Shown here in pieces: positions 7,844 to 15,574 of a stretch of DNA of 16,493 nucleotides. Numbering within the stretch: the first letter of the stretch is position 1; the number at the start of each line of letters is the position of its first letter. Below the pieces are notes generated by a model that worked only from the letters and a program-made list of their open reading frames with translations, ran no database searches and was not told the origin of the DNA. The stretch comes from an uncultured Blautia sp. (lineage in GTDB: Bacteria > Bacillota > Clostridia > Lachnospirales > Lachnospiraceae), in contig UQJE01000057.1 in assembly GCA_900541345.1 (NCBI GenBank), positions 1 through 16,493 of the forward strand. Direction: 5' to 3'. The position numbers and the translations under genes are program-made.

Positions 7844-8250
7844 CTATGCTTCTCTTTCCTTTTCTTCTGTTTCAGTTCAAACAGCCTCTGTTTCTCTGCT
7901 TCCCGTTGTTCTCGGTTTACAATCTTTCGTTCAGTTTTCAACTGCTCCTGCTGTAATTTCAAAGCCTGTTGCGATTTTGTACCAACCCCGGTATTCTGCA
8001 TCTGTTTCCGCACTTCTCTCTGTACCCGTTTCGGATTGCGACCAGCTTCTTTTACATCAGTTGCCACAGCAGGACTAAACCGCAGACAATAGTAATTCTT
8101 CAGAATAAAATCATATACCTCATAATCTTTCGGTTCTGTCCCAAATGTTACCTTGCATACAGATAACTTTCCCTCCGATATGCGTTCAAAAACGCCAACC
8201 CAGAATGGCTCCTCAAAAAATACTGTCAATCTGCCCGACACTTTGTCCAT
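7834..8250 (-). CDS. yjdF: YjdF family protein (DUF2992)
   Basis: The 138-aa protein begins at the ATG at 8250 after AAGGAGG. The first 65 residues (MDKVSGRLTVFFEEPFWVGV, KLSVCKVTFGTEPKDYEVYDF, NYYCLRFSPAV) match my memory of YjdF/DUF2992 closely. The last 70 residues are a Lys/Gln/Glu-rich basic helix, as usual in this family. The biochemical function of YjdF is not established. In Bacillus and many Clostridia the gene is controlled by the yjdF riboswitch, which binds diverse azaaromatic compounds, so a role in dealing with toxic aromatic metabolites or drugs has been proposed. The upstream leader here fits that arrangement. Its presence next to a relic IS inside a mobilizable element suggests it travels as cargo. 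Confidence 0.88.
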   Translation of the reverse strand: MDKVSGRLTVFFEEPFWVGVFERISEGKLSVCKVTFGTEPKDYEVYDFILKNYYCLRFSPAVATDVKEAGRNPKRVQREVRKQMQNTGVGTKSQQALKLQQEQLKTERKIVNREQREAEKQRLFELKQKKRKEKHRGR

Positions 8251-8274
8251 GACAATTCCTCCTTAAATGATTGT

Positions 8275-8385
8275 AATGAACAAAGAACGGACGACCCTAA
8301 GGAGGGAGGGTTACTTACACCAGACGGTGCGGCCGGGCTACCTACCGGCTCTGTAAAAGAATTTCTCTTACGTTGCGTTTTTATC
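8275..8385 (-). ncRNA. yjdF riboswitch (azaaromatic-sensing RNA) leader
   Basis: The non-coding minus-strand leader of yjdF folds into consecutive stems: GCCGG with CCCGGC around 8330-8352, CACC/GGTG with a GTCT loop (8317-8328), and ACCCT/AGGGT (8294-8311). It is G+C-rich compared with the AT-rich flanks (8386-8544), which points to a selected RNA structure. Position directly before yjdF is the diagnostic context of the yjdF motif RNA. Control of translation at the AAGGAGG site is likely since no terminator lies between it and the gene. A TTGACA word at 8457-8462 (minus) is a possible -35, but I see no good -10. The family call relies on gene context plus stem layout; boundaries are approximate. 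Confidence 0.75.
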
Positions 8386-8544
8386 TTTGCCTTTTGATTT
8401 TACCATAATATCAACTACTTATCCATAAAAATTAAAGAGTATGACCTCTGTGTTACTGTCAAGTAATCGTTGACAACCTTTTTCATACATGATTTACCGT
8501 ACGCCTGTCAGGAAAATATATACCACTGCAAACACGCTCCCGCT

Positions 8545-9018
8545 TCATTCAGACTCGCAGATTTTTCTTTCCAGTCCTACTACATGACCAAATACTGGAT
8601 ATCCATATCCTTTTCTGTCTTTCTTCGGTGCCTTCGCTGACAGCAATATCTCTCCATATAGTTCTTCTACCTTTTCTTCCTCAAATACTGGCCGTTTTAG
8701 CTTTTCTGTTACTTCATACAGCTTTCCGCTGCATTTTTTACCAGTATCTTCGCCAGATGATTTTCTCCACGCTTGCTCCAGCTGGTATGATTGATTATGC
8801 TTCATCCGTTTTTCAATCACACTCCAGACGTGGTTTTCCATGATTCCCATATTTCTGTACTCCAGTCCATCCGGATTCTTCGGCAGTTCCAATCCCTGTG
8901 ACTGATAGGGTAGTAATCCTTCTCTATTGTTTTCATAATACTTGATCAGTTCTTCGACATATTCTATTTCCGTATCCTCTGACAGACTGTTTCTATACAG
9001 ATCGAGATACTCAAACAC
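8545..9018 (-). pseudogene. C-terminal fragment of an ISLre2/UPF0236-type transposase
   Basis: The 157-codon frame contains ELIKYYENNREGLLPYQSQG, LEYRNMGIMENHVWSVIEKR and MKHN, and later LLSAKAPKKDRKGYGYP. These match my memory of the C-terminal third of ISLre2-family transposases (UPF0236), whose full length is about 450-480 aa. The catalytic N-terminal two thirds are absent, and an unrelated small gene fragment lies immediately upstream. The GTG at 9018 is only where the fragment becomes open. It is an inactive IS remnant; terminal inverted repeats could not be defined. Confidence 0.7.
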
Positions 9019-9030
9019 CTTATCTATATC

Positions 9031-9246
9031 CTATTCTTCCAATAATTCTAGGATATCCTTTTGCGCTTTTTTATCATGGACTTTCTCTTTCACTGCCTTG
9101 TTCATCCATTCTTTTTGTATATCTTTATCAGGATTATCAAATCCTACATCTATGGCTCGTTGCATTTCTCTCTCAACTTCTTCTACGCTTATTTTATCTC
9201 TTTCAGCAATTGTCTTTAATATATTCCTATACTATTTTGTTGTCAT
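9031..9246 (-). pseudogene. Small helical protein gene with an in-frame amber codon at position 5
   Basis: An ATG at 9246 follows AAAGGAGAAAAGATT, a good ribosome binding site. The reading is MTTK, then TAG, then YRNILKTIAERDKISVEEVE, REMQRAIDVGFDNPDKDIQ and so on to a TAG at 9031: 71 codons that look fully natural apart from codon 5. The pattern IAERD-SVEEV-REMQ-AID-DP--Q--W resembles small proteins sometimes annotated as Spo0A C-terminal-like in Clostridia. No alternative start keeps the conserved part. It is either a recent nonsense mutant, a sequencing error, or a case of readthrough. Confidence 0.5.
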
Positions 9247-9351
9247 AATCTTTTCTCCTTTTATTTGCAATCTATACATGCAATTATTGGAAAATTTTTA
9301 AGTAAAATCAATAAAAAGTCTATGTTATCACATGAAAAGTATGAAATTTAT

Positions 9352-9606
9352 ATGGAGCAGAAACTTAGACAAATTAATGATATTTCTCTTGGAAATAATC
9401 TACGGAATTTAAGAACTGCAGCTAATCTCACACAAGAACAGGTTGTTGCTCAATTACAGCTCCGAAATCTTCCAACCACCCGCAGCATTTACTCTCAGAT
9501 AGAATCCGGCGCCTACAACATCAAGATTAGCGAACTCATTGCCTTAACTGAAATATTCCATACTGATTTCAACACAATATTTAATGGACTATCCTACAAC
9601 AAATAA
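9352..9606 (+). CDS. XRE-family HTH regulator (short)
   Basis: An 84-aa reading from the ATG at 9352 contains a Cro/CI-type helix-turn-helix (residues about 14-70: LGNNLRNLRTAANLTQEQVV, then SIYSQIESGAYNIKISELI). Other in-frame ATGs at 9322 and 9265 are possible; none has a convincing ribosome binding site, so the start is uncertain. It is the only plus-strand gene among minus-strand neighbours and ends at a strong terminator of its own. It may control the relaxase that converges on it or a lost neighbour. The minus-strand mobile-element genes nearby have no other evident local regulator. Confidence 0.75.
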   Translation: MEQKLRQINDISLGNNLRNLRTAANLTQEQVVAQLQLRNLPTTRSIYSQIESGAYNIKISELIALTEIFHTDFNTIFNGLSYNK

Positions 9607-9645
9607 CCCTGGATCAACAGTTTTCATTCTGCCATCCAGGGTTTT
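9605..9645 (+). terminator. Terminator of the short XRE gene
   Basis: AACCCTGGAT (9605-9614) pairs perfectly with ATCCAGGGTT (9634-9643), followed by TTT G. It overlaps the stop codon of the regulator and also stands just past the convergent relaxase gene. Confidence 0.75.
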
Positions 9646-9678
9646 GCTTATCCATCATATTCTCTAAATATATACAGG

Positions 9679-11244
9679 TTATAGTTCCATCCCATTTCTC
9701 TGCTTCTTCTTTTTCGTCTGCTGATTAACTACCTGTTTCTTCTCCTCCAACCGTTCATGAATACTTCGTCTCTGCCCGGTGCTTTTCTGTACTTCCCGTT
9801 CCTTCACACTCCGCACGTTCGCCGGAATCGTCAGATACAGTTTCTCCTGCTTTGGCTCCGCAGTATCCCACGCTTTCTGTGCCTGCTGAACTTTCTTTAA
9901 TTCCTCTTTCGCAACCTTCATTGCCTTTGTGACTTCCAATGCATTTTTATGTCCATGCTGCACCGGGAGTAAATCAAGTGTCGCCTTTGCCTTTTCCAAC
10001 TGTACTTTCTTGTTCTCAATTTTCCCTTCCAGTTCCTTTTGTTCTTTTCTGTGGAACCATTTCTTTTTCACTTCCACCAGATCTTTTTCCAGTTTCACAA
10101 TGGCTTTTTCAATCGCATATATCCTCTGTTCCTGCTTTTTCATCTTATTGAGAATTTGCTGCAATCGCATAACCTCGGCTTCCTGCTTTTCTGAGGAAGG
10201 ACGTCCCCCCTTAGGTTTTGCCGGTAATGGTTCCGGAGTAATGTCAATCTTCATATCATGGTCAAGCAAAGGATTTCCTTCCTGATCTCTCGCACAGTAT
10301 CTTGTCTCACGTATATATTCGATAAATCCCCTTAAGTATCCGATTGCTTTCTGAAGAATCCCAGTAAATAAGTTCGGATTCTGTCCATGTTCCCTGAGTG
10401 ACTCCGCCACAGGTTCATCAATCTGTGTTTTTTTCGCCATCAGCACATCTTCCTCTGTTACTCCTGCGATCAGCGCCCGGTCAACATTCCGGTTCCATTC
10501 CTGCCGGAGATAATTATCCGTCTTGATTTCTGCTTCCCTGGGATTGTTTTTCCCAATCTTTTTGGTAGAAAGATAAGGACCACCTTTCTGAAATACCTGA
10601 AGCTTCTGATTTTCATCCTTTACGATTTCATTGATTGCATCGGTCATCACATGTTTCATATTTTTCAGAAATGCATTGGATTTAAAATCCTCTTTCTTTG
10701 GTTGGAAGAAATTAGTTTCATACACTTCCCCTTTTTTGATGATTTTACATTCAGATCGGACATCGCCATTCTCGTCAAGGATTTCCTTTTTCGTCCGTAC
10801 ATGCTTTCCATCTTCATTATAGAACATATTTCTGCTGGCTATTTTGCGTTCCACCTCTCGCCGGATCTCCCGTTCAGAAAAAATCAGATGAATATGTAGA
10901 TTGGTTTTGCTCTTATTGTGGTGTAATGCCGCACAGCATCCCACATCATATTTCTCCAGAAAAATCGAAGTCATATATTTCAACAAAAGATCATGGTCAT
11001 AATCTATCAGGCTCGGCGGTAACATAATAATCAGCTCTCTGGCTTCAATGCAGGTTCCTTCTGTTCCGCTTTTTGCAAAATCCCGCTGATTCTGTTCCGC
11101 AAGCAGATCCCAGTAACCGTTCTCCACATTGGAAAAGACCGCATACAGATTTTCCTGTCGCTTGGGACTGCTGATATAATCCACCCTTCCTTTTACATCA
11201 TGCAATTTACTTTCCATAACAAAGCTATGATTTCGTCTGTTCAC
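9679..11244 (-). CDS. MobA/MobL family relaxase
   Basis: This is the DNA-nicking relaxase that would start conjugative mobilization of the element. The start is set at the GTG at 11244 (VNRRNHSFVM), four bases after AAAGGAGG; the longer open frame lacks a site. The product is 521 aa. The N-terminal domain (1-130) has the MobQ-type motifs: EARELIIMLP (68-76) and the metal-binding histidine set LHHN (107-110) with LHIHLIF (116-122, HxH at 117/119). Residues about 340-521 are a long charged coiled coil ending in a basic tail (KKKKQRNGMEL). No conjugation ATPase or type IV secretion gene is seen in the window, so transfer would rely on a helper element. Confidence 0.87.
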   Translation of the reverse strand: MNRRNHSFVMESKLHDVKGRVDYISSPKRQENLYAVFSNVENGYWDLLAEQNQRDFAKSGTEGTCIEARELIIMLPPSLIDYDHDLLLKYMTSIFLEKYDVGCCAALHHNKSKTNLHIHLIFSEREIRREVERKIASRNMFYNEDGKHVRTKKEILDENGDVRSECKIIKKGEVYETNFFQPKKEDFKSNAFLKNMKHVMTDAINEIVKDENQKLQVFQKGGPYLSTKKIGKNNPREAEIKTDNYLRQEWNRNVDRALIAGVTEEDVLMAKKTQIDEPVAESLREHGQNPNLFTGILQKAIGYLRGFIEYIRETRYCARDQEGNPLLDHDMKIDITPEPLPAKPKGGRPSSEKQEAEVMRLQQILNKMKKQEQRIYAIEKAIVKLEKDLVEVKKKWFHRKEQKELEGKIENKKVQLEKAKATLDLLPVQHGHKNALEVTKAMKVAKEELKKVQQAQKAWDTAEPKQEKLYLTIPANVRSVKEREVQKSTGQRRSIHERLEEKKQVVNQQTKKKKQRNGMEL

Positions 11245-11340
11245 AGTACCTCCTTTCTGCCCGGATACACTGCCAGCAGAAATCATCACCGATATTTGCT
11301 GCCACCGAATTCTCTGGCAGTCCACAAAACGCTCCTGCGA

Positions 11341-11429
11341 GGCCCTCCGGGAGGACGAAAGACACAGAGCATAAGCTTTAGCTTGTGCGATGGGTGTATT
11401 TCGCTCTCAATCGCCGAGGGCTCTTTTTG
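11341..11429. other. Candidate origin of transfer (oriT)
   Basis: Directly upstream of the relaxase lies a 9-bp hairpin with one G-T pair and a 2-nt loop: GCATAAGCT (11369-11377), TT, AGCTTGTGC (11380-11388). Around it are CCTCC/GGAGG (11344-11354) and a third imperfect stem followed by TCTTTTTG (11410-11429). An inverted repeat next to a MobA/MobL relaxase gene is the usual layout of oriT. The nick site cannot be read from sequence alone. Confidence 0.45.
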
Positions 11430-11554
11430 ACATATCCTGATTCTTTTAAATCCCCTGCTGACTGATTTTTTCCAACTGGCGTATCCGCCGTTTTTATTTG
11501 TGCCCGTATTCGGGCTGTATATTGTTTTTGCTTTGTTTTCAAAGTTTTTTCACT

Positions 11555-11617
11555 CCTGTTCACACTTTCTTGTTCACATTTCACCCGGATATTTGTGAAC
11601 AGAAACCTGTGAACAGG
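11555..11617. repeat. Symmetric set of four TGTGAACA repeats
   Basis: Two copies of TGTTCACA (starting 11557 and 11571, 14 bp apart) face two copies of TGTGAACA (starting 11594 and 11608, again 14 bp apart). The outer pair extends to a perfect 10-bp inverted repeat (CCTGTTCACA 11555-11564 and TGTGAACAGG 11608-11617). Equal spacing and mirror symmetry indicate protein binding, for example a replication origin, a relaxosome site or an operator for the relaxase gene. No gene in the rest of 11245-11642 is supported. Confidence 0.75.
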
Positions 11618-11642
11618 GCTCAAAACATTTTAAAAGTAATAC

Positions 11643-13007
11643 TTAATCAAATGGGAGTTCCATGTTTTCATCCACTTGCATGAATCCTTCTTCATCTTTT
11701 TTCGGCTGAATCCGTTTCCACGATCTCTGTGTTCCGATGGCACCACCGAATCTATGATTGCCATGTTTCGTCCAACCGATAATCTCATTGTCCATCAAAT
11801 CACCAATCTCCTTTGACTGCCATTTTGGAACAATTCCTTCCTGATGAAACACCTGCTGATAAATAATGGTGGAACATACATAATCTTCTTCGTATGCATC
11901 AAGGAATGCCTGGATCATGCCCGTCTGGGTATCTTCCGGCATGAATTCTCTCTGAAGCAGTTTGACGTGATCTTCCATCTCCGTTGAAAAGGTCAACAAA
12001 TAATTTCCGCCTCGGTAGATTTCCATTGCCTCTGCCCATGCCTGAATCAAGTATGCTCTGGATTCTTCTTCATTTTCATAAATGGTGGTTTCAGCTTTTT
12101 TCGGAAATACCCTGACCGGGGCAAACCTCCTGTTTCCGGTGCGGTCAAAAGGGAGAAAATTCAGGTCATTGGAAGTACCGCAGAACACACACTGACGGTA
12201 TCGGTCCTCTGCCCGCCTTTCATATGGAATACGATAAATGTCCTTCTGCCGACTCAGAAACGATTTGGTCTCTTCAATGCTCTTGGCATTTGCCACTGCA
12301 TTCATTTCTGACATTTCCACAATCCAGTGTCCCTGCAGATATTCATAAACTTTCTTGTCATCGATCCGTTTCATATCGTCCGTAAACCACTCATCCTTGA
12401 TTGCCAGATATCGGAAGAACGTAGATTTTCCGGTTCCCTGACCTCCGACCAGGCAGAGCATGATGTCATATTTGGCTCCCGGCTCATACAACCTGCGGAT
12501 AGCACCCATCATGTGCATCTTCATCACTTCTCCGGTATATTGAATGTCTTCTGCTCCAAAGAAATGTGTCAGCATATGCTGAATTCTCGGAATACCATCC
12601 CATTTCAGATTCTCCAGATATTCAAGAATCGGATGAAAGCTGTTTTCATTCGCTACAATATCGATTGCTTTTGCAATGACTCGATCACTGGTCAAGCCAT
12701 AGTTTTTTTCCAGATATAAAGCCAGGTTATTCATATCTGTATCGGTCATATGGACACCTCGCCTTTTCCATGGCATTTTCTTCATAATGTCAATCTGGCA
12801 TGTCATTTCATTTCTACAGATAGCTCCTTTCAGACACGGGTCATGCTCCAATACATATTTGCAGTTCTGAATGGACTGCCGGATTTTCCCCTTCTCCGTG
12901 GTATCCAGCCGTTCCCTGATATCCTCCACTGTCAGAAGTTCCGTTTCCACAATTTCCTCTAAGTTCTGCAAGGACTCCTCGCTCATATTCTGCAATTCTC
13001 TGTTCAT
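11643..13007 (-). CDS. VirE-family P-loop ATPase (replicative helicase-like)
   Basis: The 454-aa protein starts at the ATG at 13007 with GGAGGTG 7 nt before. Residues 188-196 (GGQGTGKST) are a Walker A motif; 228-235 (WIVEMSEM) is the Walker B-like strand; GTSND (277-281) and GNRRF (291-295) are sensor and arginine-finger-like motifs. This set is typical of the virulence-associated E (VirE) family ATPases carried by integrative elements and phages, thought to act as superfamily 3-like helicases in element replication. The gene begins 6 nt after the CHC2 primase gene, and the pair likely forms the element's replication module. The N-terminal 100 residues are helical and probably contact DNA or primase. 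Confidence 0.87.
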   Translation of the reverse strand: MNRELQNMSEESLQNLEEIVETELLTVEDIRERLDTTEKGKIRQSIQNCKYVLEHDPCLKGAICRNEMTCQIDIMKKMPWKRRGVHMTDTDMNNLALYLEKNYGLTSDRVIAKAIDIVANENSFHPILEYLENLKWDGIPRIQHMLTHFFGAEDIQYTGEVMKMHMMGAIRRLYEPGAKYDIMLCLVGGQGTGKSTFFRYLAIKDEWFTDDMKRIDDKKVYEYLQGHWIVEMSEMNAVANAKSIEETKSFLSRQKDIYRIPYERRAEDRYRQCVFCGTSNDLNFLPFDRTGNRRFAPVRVFPKKAETTIYENEEESRAYLIQAWAEAMEIYRGGNYLLTFSTEMEDHVKLLQREFMPEDTQTGMIQAFLDAYEEDYVCSTIIYQQVFHQEGIVPKWQSKEIGDLMDNEIIGWTKHGNHRFGGAIGTQRSWKRIQPKKDEEGFMQVDENMELPFD

Positions 13008-13013
13008 ACCGCT

Positions 13014-13598
13014 TCACCTCCTCCCTTCCATTCTGGAAAAATCCAGAATCTCTTCACTGGTTCCAAACATCAGAATATCCAACAGATAACTGATCTTACT
13101 TTCATTCTGCAAAGCTTCAGCAAATAATGGATGCCATTCGGTTTCCACAGATTCCGGCTTGTAAAACTCCTTCCAGAATTCCAACCATCGCAGATACCGT
13201 AGCAGTACATCTGCAGCATCCTTTGCCCATCCGTCAATCTTCTTCTGAACGAATTGAATCCGTTCTTCTTTTGTCGGAATCTTTTCATTATTCTTAACTT
13301 CCGATTTTCGTTTTCTTCTTGTCTCTGACTGCCCGATTGGAATATCCAGAGAAAAATCTTCATTGATCTTCTTCGCTGCTTCGAACTGGGATAATCCAAA
13401 CAGTACCGCCACATAATTTATGGCATCGCCTTTCGCCCCGCAAGCAAAGCAATAATAATTCTGATCAATCTTCATACTGGGGTGTTTATCGTTATGGAAG
13501 GGACAGCACGCCATCCCGTTCCGGCTCACTTTTAACCCATATCTTTCTGCCACCTGCCTTGCGGTGACACGTTCTTTCATTTCCCGAAAAATGTTCAT
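13014..13598 (-). CDS. CHC2 zinc-finger primase-like protein
   Basis: The start is set at the ATG at 13598 (MNIFREMKERV), 7 nt after AGGAGG, giving 194 aa. Residues 31-53 form a DnaG-type CHC2 zinc ribbon: CCPFHNDKHPS (C32, H35) and YYCFACGAKGD (C50, C53). Only this DNA-binding domain is present; the TOPRIM catalytic core of DnaG is missing, as is common in short primase proteins of mobile elements that pair with a VirE-type ATPase. Residues 95-194 are charged and helical. It probably helps lagging-strand synthesis during element replication or after transfer. Confidence 0.85.
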   Translation of the reverse strand: MNIFREMKERVTARQVAERYGLKVSRNGMACCPFHNDKHPSMKIDQNYYCFACGAKGDAINYVAVLFGLSQFEAAKKINEDFSLDIPIGQSETRRKRKSEVKNNEKIPTKEERIQFVQKKIDGWAKDAADVLLRYLRWLEFWKEFYKPESVETEWHPLFAEALQNESKISYLLDILMFGTSEEILDFSRMEGRR

Positions 13599-13666
13599 GT
13601 TCCGTCCTCCTGTATCCTTTGTTATCAAATTCAGTAATTTTTCCTCTTTCCGTTACAGGAGAACTT

Positions 13667-13675
13667 TGCTATACT
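13667..13675 (+). promoter_or_regulatory. Extended -10 promoter of the candidate plus-strand RNA
   Basis: TG-C-TATACT (TG 13667-13668, hexamer 13670-13675) is a good extended -10 element. The -35 region 17 nt upstream (TTTCCG) is poor, which an extended -10 can compensate. Confidence 0.5.
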
Positions 13676-13681
13676 ACACAT

Positions 13682-13813
13682 AAAGCTATATGCGTATAGA
13701 CAGACTTCTCCCGTAAGAATCGAGATTTTGTCTATGAGGCTTTACCAGAGCCTGCATAAGTTTTTAAGCGTGTGAGAAATGTCCTTGTTACCAGCAGGGG
13801 CATTTTCTTTTTT
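13682..13813 (+). ncRNA. Candidate plus-strand small RNA with own promoter and terminator
   Basis: No gene lies in 13599-13811. On the plus strand an extended -10 is followed by three stems: ATAGACA/TGTCTAT (13696-13735, with inner TTCTC/GAGA pairing), AGGCT/AGCCT (13737-13753) and GAAATGTCC with GGGCATTTTC (13776-13807) running into a six-T tract (13808-13813). The T run exists only on the plus-strand side, so the direction is plus. The predicted RNA of about 130 nt runs against the mobC-primase direction and ends over the mobC stop codon, so it could regulate these genes as an antisense RNA. Confidence 0.5.
13776..13813 (+). terminator. Terminator of the candidate small RNA
   Basis: A roughly 9-bp stem with one G-T pair (13776-13784 with 13798-13807) is followed by TTTTTT at 13808-13813. 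The T run overlaps the stop codon of the convergent mobC gene. Confidence 0.6.
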
Positions 13814-14159
13814 ATGGATGTTCCGAGGATTCCACATGCTGCGGTTCCTCCTTCATCCCGTTCAGTGTCACAGCAACCATCTGGATGGTCTGAAGCAGTT
13901 CTTCATTTTCTTCACTGCACACTTCCAGACGTTTCAGTTCCCCGTAAATCTGCTGCATCTGATTTTTCAGAGCCTTATAAACTCTTGGATTTCCCTGCAC
14001 GGTCACTTCCCAATCCATGAGTTTTCTCAGGATATACTCCTGTTTGGTAAGCCCGGATAATGCCACCATGCGGTCAATCATCTTTGCTTCTTCCTCGGAT
14101 ACCCGAAATCCTACCGTCCGATTTCTCCATCGTCCTTTTGCGTCTAACGTTCTCTCCAT
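13812..14159 (-). CDS. MobC-like ribbon-helix-helix mobilization protein
   Basis: The 115-aa protein has an N-terminal ribbon-helix-helix: NRTVGFRVSEEEAKMIDRM followed by SGLTKQEYILRKL (about 13-47), the signature of MobC-type relaxosome accessory proteins. These bind oriT and help the relaxase nick. Residues 50-115 are helical and acidic. Its ATG overlaps the integrase stop codon by one base (TGATG), so it is translated in coupling with the integrase, and excision and transfer functions share one transcript. There is no ribosome binding site of its own that stands out, in line with coupling. A purely regulatory role is the alternative. Confidence 0.75.
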   Translation of the reverse strand: MERTLDAKGRWRNRTVGFRVSEEEAKMIDRMVALSGLTKQEYILRKLMDWEVTVQGNPRVYKALKNQMQQIYGELKRLEVCSEENEELLQTIQMVAVTLNGMKEEPQHVESSEHP

Positions 14160-15247
14160 CAGATTTCATCCTCCTTTTCCATCCGTTCCACATCCAGCTT
14201 ATTCGCCATCTCTGTCTGTACCGTTGGAAACAAATGTGCATACCGATACGTGATTTTTTCTGCTTCATGTCCCACCCGATTTCCAATGGCAAGTGCTGTG
14301 AAGCCCATGTGGATCAGCAAGGAAACATGGCTATGACGTAGATCGTGGATTCGGATAATCGGAACACCTGTCTCTTTGCATCCCCGTTCCATTTCATGTT
14401 TCAGATAGGATTTGGAAAATGGGAAGATCCGCTGATCCTGTGCTAACGAATAATACATCTGAAAATAATCCTGCATTTCTTCACAGAGAAATTCTGGCAT
14501 CACAACGATCCGGTTGCTTTTCGCTGTTTTAGGTGAAGTAATAATGTCCTGTCTTTTCATTCGGTGATACGTTTTATTAATCCGCACCGTCTGTTTCTCA
14601 AAATCAAAATCTGCCGGAGTGAGGGCAAGCATCTCTCCTTCCCTGATTCCAGTCCAGTACAGCATCTCAAAAGCATAATAGGATCTGGGCTTGTCCATCA
14701 TTGCCTCGGCAAATTTCAGATACTGTTCTTTTGTCCAGAACTTCATTTCCTTCGGAACCTCTTTCCCCATACTTCCTGCCTTTCTTGCCGGATTGTGGGG
14801 AAGATTGTAATAGTTCACTGCATGATTGAAGATTGCTGTGAGCTGTGCCTGAATCGTTTTCAGATAATCCACGGAATAGGGCTTTCCCTTTTCATCTCGA
14901 TACGCCATCATCTCATTCTGCCAGGCGATCACATCTGCCACCGTAATCTCGTTGATTTTCCGTTTTCCAAAATAGGGAAGGATTTTTGTCTGCACTATAT
15001 GACTTTTCGTTTCAAATGTGCTTTCTTTTACCCTCTGACGTTTGTACTCGGAATAAATCTCATAAAAGCTCTCAAATGTCATATCCAGCTTATTTCCTCT
15101 TTGGAGCATCATCTCATGTTCCCATGCAGTCGCTTCCCGCTTGGTCTTAAAACCACGCTTCTGCGTCTGCTTTCTCTCCCCGGTAAAATCAGTGTACCGG
15201 AACACCACTCTCCATGTGCCTTTTTCTTTGTCCTGATATACAGCCAT
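14159..15247 (-). CDS. int: Tyrosine recombinase / integrase
   Basis: This 362-aa site-specific recombinase should integrate and excise the element. The N terminus (1-50, GTWRVVFRYTDFTGERKQTQ) is the AP2-like arm-binding domain. Residues 55-150 are the SAM-like core-binding domain. The catalytic domain has R202 (TGIREGEML), K240 or K243 (SPKTAKSNR), H301 and R304 (IHDLRHSHVS), H327 (VGHEAEK) and the nucleophile Y336 (YRYAHLF), so all catalytic residues are present. The ATG at 15247 follows AGGAGG. It is 12 nt from the excisionase-like gene and fused by overlap to mobC. Transcription comes from the repressor-controlled promoter at 15575-15603. Confidence 0.92.
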   Translation of the reverse strand: MAVYQDKEKGTWRVVFRYTDFTGERKQTQKRGFKTKREATAWEHEMMLQRGNKLDMTFESFYEIYSEYKRQRVKESTFETKSHIVQTKILPYFGKRKINEITVADVIAWQNEMMAYRDEKGKPYSVDYLKTIQAQLTAIFNHAVNYYNLPHNPARKAGSMGKEVPKEMKFWTKEQYLKFAEAMMDKPRSYYAFEMLYWTGIREGEMLALTPADFDFEKQTVRINKTYHRMKRQDIITSPKTAKSNRIVVMPEFLCEEMQDYFQMYYSLAQDQRIFPFSKSYLKHEMERGCKETGVPIIRIHDLRHSHVSLLIHMGFTALAIGNRVGHEAEKITYRYAHLFPTVQTEMANKLDVERMEKEDEI

Positions 15248-15259
15248 CTGTCGTACCTC

Positions 15260-15448
15260 CTACTTTTCTTCATAAAATAATTTCTTTCTGAAATAATTGG
15301 CATCCACACGCCCCGGAACTGTAATCAGCCCCATTTCGCTGAGCTCTTTATTCAGCTGGCGGATAATCTGGTATGCCTTTGACTGCTTGATCTGCAAAAT
15401 ATCCATTACCTCTTCCGCAGTCAGAAATCCATTCTTTAATTCAGCCAT
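15260..15448 (-). CDS. Excisionase-like small HTH protein
   Basis: The start is set at the ATG at 15448 (MAELKNGFLTAEEVM), 8 nt after GGAGG; a GTG three codons earlier overlaps that site and is unlikely. The 62-aa product carries a winged-helix/HTH pattern (FLTAEEVMDILQIKQSKAYQ, then IIRQLNKEL, then a wing PGRVDANYF) typical of MerR-like excisionase proteins. It is the first gene of the int operon, as expected for a recombination directionality factor. Binding to the element end at 16.4 kb or to its own promoter is inferred. Confidence 0.75.
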   Translation of the reverse strand: MAELKNGFLTAEEVMDILQIKQSKAYQIIRQLNKELSEMGLITVPGRVDANYFRKKLFYEEK

Positions 15449-15574
15449 TCCCCTCACCTCCTTTCAAACATACCCAAGAAAAAACCTCTCATAATAACCA
15501 AACGTTCAAAGCCCCTTATACAACCATTTTGGAAATAATTTTATACTTAACGCTTTTTAGTTAGGGTTAATCGT

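Noticed and set aside
11378..11623. 81-codon minus-strand open frame between VirE and relaxase
   Set aside because: It covers the symmetric repeats and the oriT-like hairpin, has a basic low-complexity product and no ribosome binding site.
14564..15280. 238-codon plus-strand open frame
   Set aside because: It is antisense to the well-supported integrase and has no matching signals.
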